Source of the DNA: Lineus longissimus
Taxonomy: Eukaryota > Nemertea > Pilidiophora > Heteronemertea > Lineidae
Direction of reading: 5' to 3'
Length of the DNA: 64,000 nt
Assembly: GCF_910592395.1 (NCBI RefSeq)
Contig: NC_088309.1
Location: forward strand, 498,501 to 562,500
The position numbers were made by a program, and so were the translations under genes. Shown here piece by piece: positions 45,144 through 64,000 of this stretch. Below the pieces are notes generated by a model, which saw nothing but the letters and a program-made list of their open reading frames with translations, searched no databases and was not told the origin of the DNA. Each line of letters starts with the position of its first letter. Position 1 is the stretch's first letter.

Positions 45144-46227
45144 TGACGTTTTCTGTAAATGCCTTCCTGAACATACGTTAGGCGTTTCTTGCACCCTGCG
45201 CTTGATTGCCTCTCTAGTCTATATTTCTCAGGCAAAGCGAGGTGAGTAACAAAGGCCGATGCGCAATGTACGCGGCTATAAATTGACTGAGAGACAGTAT
45301 CGAATGATACATACTAAAAAGCCAGTTAAATCAGCATGTACAACCACAGGCATATGAAGATCAAAACTCCGGCCCAACGTTTAACACTCGTGATGAGTGT
45401 TGTCAGTTGAGCTGGAGTTTTGACCTTCATGTGCCTGTGGTAACCTTTCCGAGAATCTCCCACCACTCAGAGGCACGGCAAGCACCTCTCAGAGCGAATT
45501 CAGTCGCACACTGAAGGCCATATTTTATGCTGTAAGCTGTATATGCTGGGCCCTAGAGCCTGGACGTTGTCGGTGCCCCTCCTTCATGAAGGAAGGAAGG
45601 AAGGCGGAGACTTTGACGACTGACTCACACCGCCGCCGATAAATCGCTCGGCCTATGTGATGGTGAAAATGAAGATGCTGAATATGACATTCATAAGTAG
45701 GGTATGTTTGATCAGCGAAGCTGCAGAGCTGCCTGGCCAAAGCACGGAGCCCATTCATTGCTTGTCCGAGAGACACGTTCTAAAGATGACCACGGACATC
45801 TGCGACAGTTACCTTTGTTAAGGCGGTGCGCCAACTGCGTCTTATATTGATGCAGTTTTCGTTGGCATTGTATACAACGTATTGCAATAATCATAAACAT
45901 ATCATACTGGTGAAGACGCTGGGTTGTATGAACTAATGGCCTTGTAAAATCGTATTTGAATGTGTCTTAATCTATTGATACAAAAGCTGTTCTCGTGTCA
46001 AGAAGATGTTATCGATTTTCTTACTAATTTGTAAAAAGGATTGGAGCGCATTGCTTCCGTTTAATTGTCAGATCATTGGTTTCAAAGGTATCCATGTTAA
46101 TACAGTGGAGGCCATTTTTAACCAGGGTTAGCAGATGTGTCAAATGCTGTCCTGGATTATGAATTGGCCTTTGTTTATTTATGATAAATCATCAAAGCAA
46201 CAACAGAGATTGTGAAATATTGCATTC
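45144..46227. other. Convergent intergenic region
   Basis: Lies between the 3' ends of the tail-anchored gene and BLTP2. A near-palindrome at about 45339-45440 pairs a CACAGGCATATGAAGATCAA block with its inverse near 45422-45441. No gene seen. Confidence 0.5.
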
Positions 46228-46233
46228 TTTATT
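46228..46233 (-). terminator. Candidate poly(A) signal of BLTP2
   Basis: AATAAA on the minus strand, 851 bp past the BLTP2 stop codon. Confidence 0.4.
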
Positions 46234-46423
46234 TGATATGTTCAGGACAAATTCAAATATATAACTTACTCATAATCGGTGTCTGTCTACATTTATATAC
46301 ACACTTAGGTCTAGCACAACTTCTTTTTCAACCTGAAGTTCTGAATGCCTAACACCAGTGAAAAGGTCATCATGGTGGTTCTCTGGCAAACGTATCGAGC
46401 ACTGTCAGAATCAACTCGACCAT

Positions 46424-46549
46424 CAGCTGGGGCAAGTCCTTATTGTACAGAACGTCACAATCAGCTGGGGCAAGTCCTTATTGTACAGAATGTCACAATC
46501 AGCTGGGGCAAGTCCTTATTGTACAGAATGTCACAATCAGCTGGGGCAC
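46424..46549 (-). repeat. 38-bp tandem repeat in BLTP2 3' UTR
   Basis: Three full units and a partial fourth (starts 46424, 46462, 46500, 46538), nearly identical, marked by CAGCTGGGGCAAGTCC on the plus strand. Confidence 0.9.
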
Positions 46550-47083
46550 AGAATACTCCACAACCACTGTCAAGTTACGACACGTTCAAAACTGTCTCAA
46601 TACTTTATGGGGGAGTGTAGGTTTTACCATGCTCACCGTGATGAAATATTTCAATGTCCCAATTTACCATAGTGAAGTGTTGTCAGTTGAAGACACTTGG
46701 GACCCTCTCTACTTGAGGCGTCACCTGTTTCATGGCCGTAAGTTGGAGACAGTGTGGCTGGCAGGCCAGGATAATGTTCTGGCTGAGGGTTGCATGGAAT
46801 GAGAAACACAGCAGTTGTATTTACATGAATATAATTTAGTCTGTTCTACATGGCCCAATCAAAAGAACAGTACATTAGTGTTATTTTACAATGATTGTCA
46901 AATCGTCAACCTTACTATGACATCTTGACATTATGTTACAGGTTTCTATGGCATTCTGTGAGGCATATCTTGGCTCACATCAGAATCAGCACATAATTAT
47001 AGTCCAATGCTGTTTGTGTATCTGGATGATTTGAGAGTTTTTTTCTGAACAAAACACGATTCTCCACCCTTCTTTGTTAGAAT

Positions 47084-64000
<16,917 letters not shown>

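Noticed and set aside
46345-46802. Plus-strand frames near the BLTP2 3' end
   Set aside because: Built on the 38-bp tandem repeat, no recognisable domain.

Overview
The window looks like nuclear DNA of a marine invertebrate. Genes are split by GT-AG introns, intergenic DNA is AT-rich and full of decayed repeats, and several genes have clear animal orthologues. The frequent 'taggcct' words and the gene set (ABHD15-like hydrolase, expanded MYND proteins, TRAF-like MATH protein) would suit an echinoderm or another invertebrate deuterostome. That placement is an inference. There are no rRNA genes, CRISPR arrays or prokaryotic operons.

Layout. 1-4402: a head-to-head pair, GPN3 (minus, 3' end outside the window) and a divergent Arf-like GTPase (plus, four exons rebuilt here). 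4965-5395: 3' fragment of a non-LTR retrotransposon. 5795-9230: two tandem single-exon MYND zinc-finger paralogues; the second carries an in-frame TAA. 9231-26400: about 17 kb with no gene I can support, holding a dispersed hairpin repeat, tRNA-derived SINE pieces and a diverged duplication. 26460-27650: ABHD15-like hydrolase, convergent with an intronless class A GPCR at 28890-29900 (minus). 32728-36395: arrestin-domain protein (minus, seven exons). 37561-40244: TRAF-like coiled-coil plus MATH protein (minus, five exons, one GC-AG intron). 42421-45143: an unrecognised acidic tail-anchored membrane protein (plus, two exons), with a reverse-transcriptase fragment in its intron. 47084 to the window end: the last 34 exons of BLTP2 (KIAA0100/hobbit), a bridge-like lipid transfer protein, on the minus strand.

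Exon-intron structures were built by hand from splice signals, reading-frame phase and family similarity. All phases close, and each rebuilt gene ends at a stop codon, except GPN3, which runs off the left edge. The most unusual feature is a 2.8-kb minisatellite in a BLTP2 intron. It repeats that exon's own 5' splice site about 34 times. Other points of interest are a possible gene-conversion tract and possible intronisation in the MYND pair, an Arf-like GTPase with Arg where the catalytic Gln is expected, and a family of near-perfect hairpins with GTCAACGCATGC arms. The genes do not form an obvious shared pathway. They are independent housekeeping or signalling loci.
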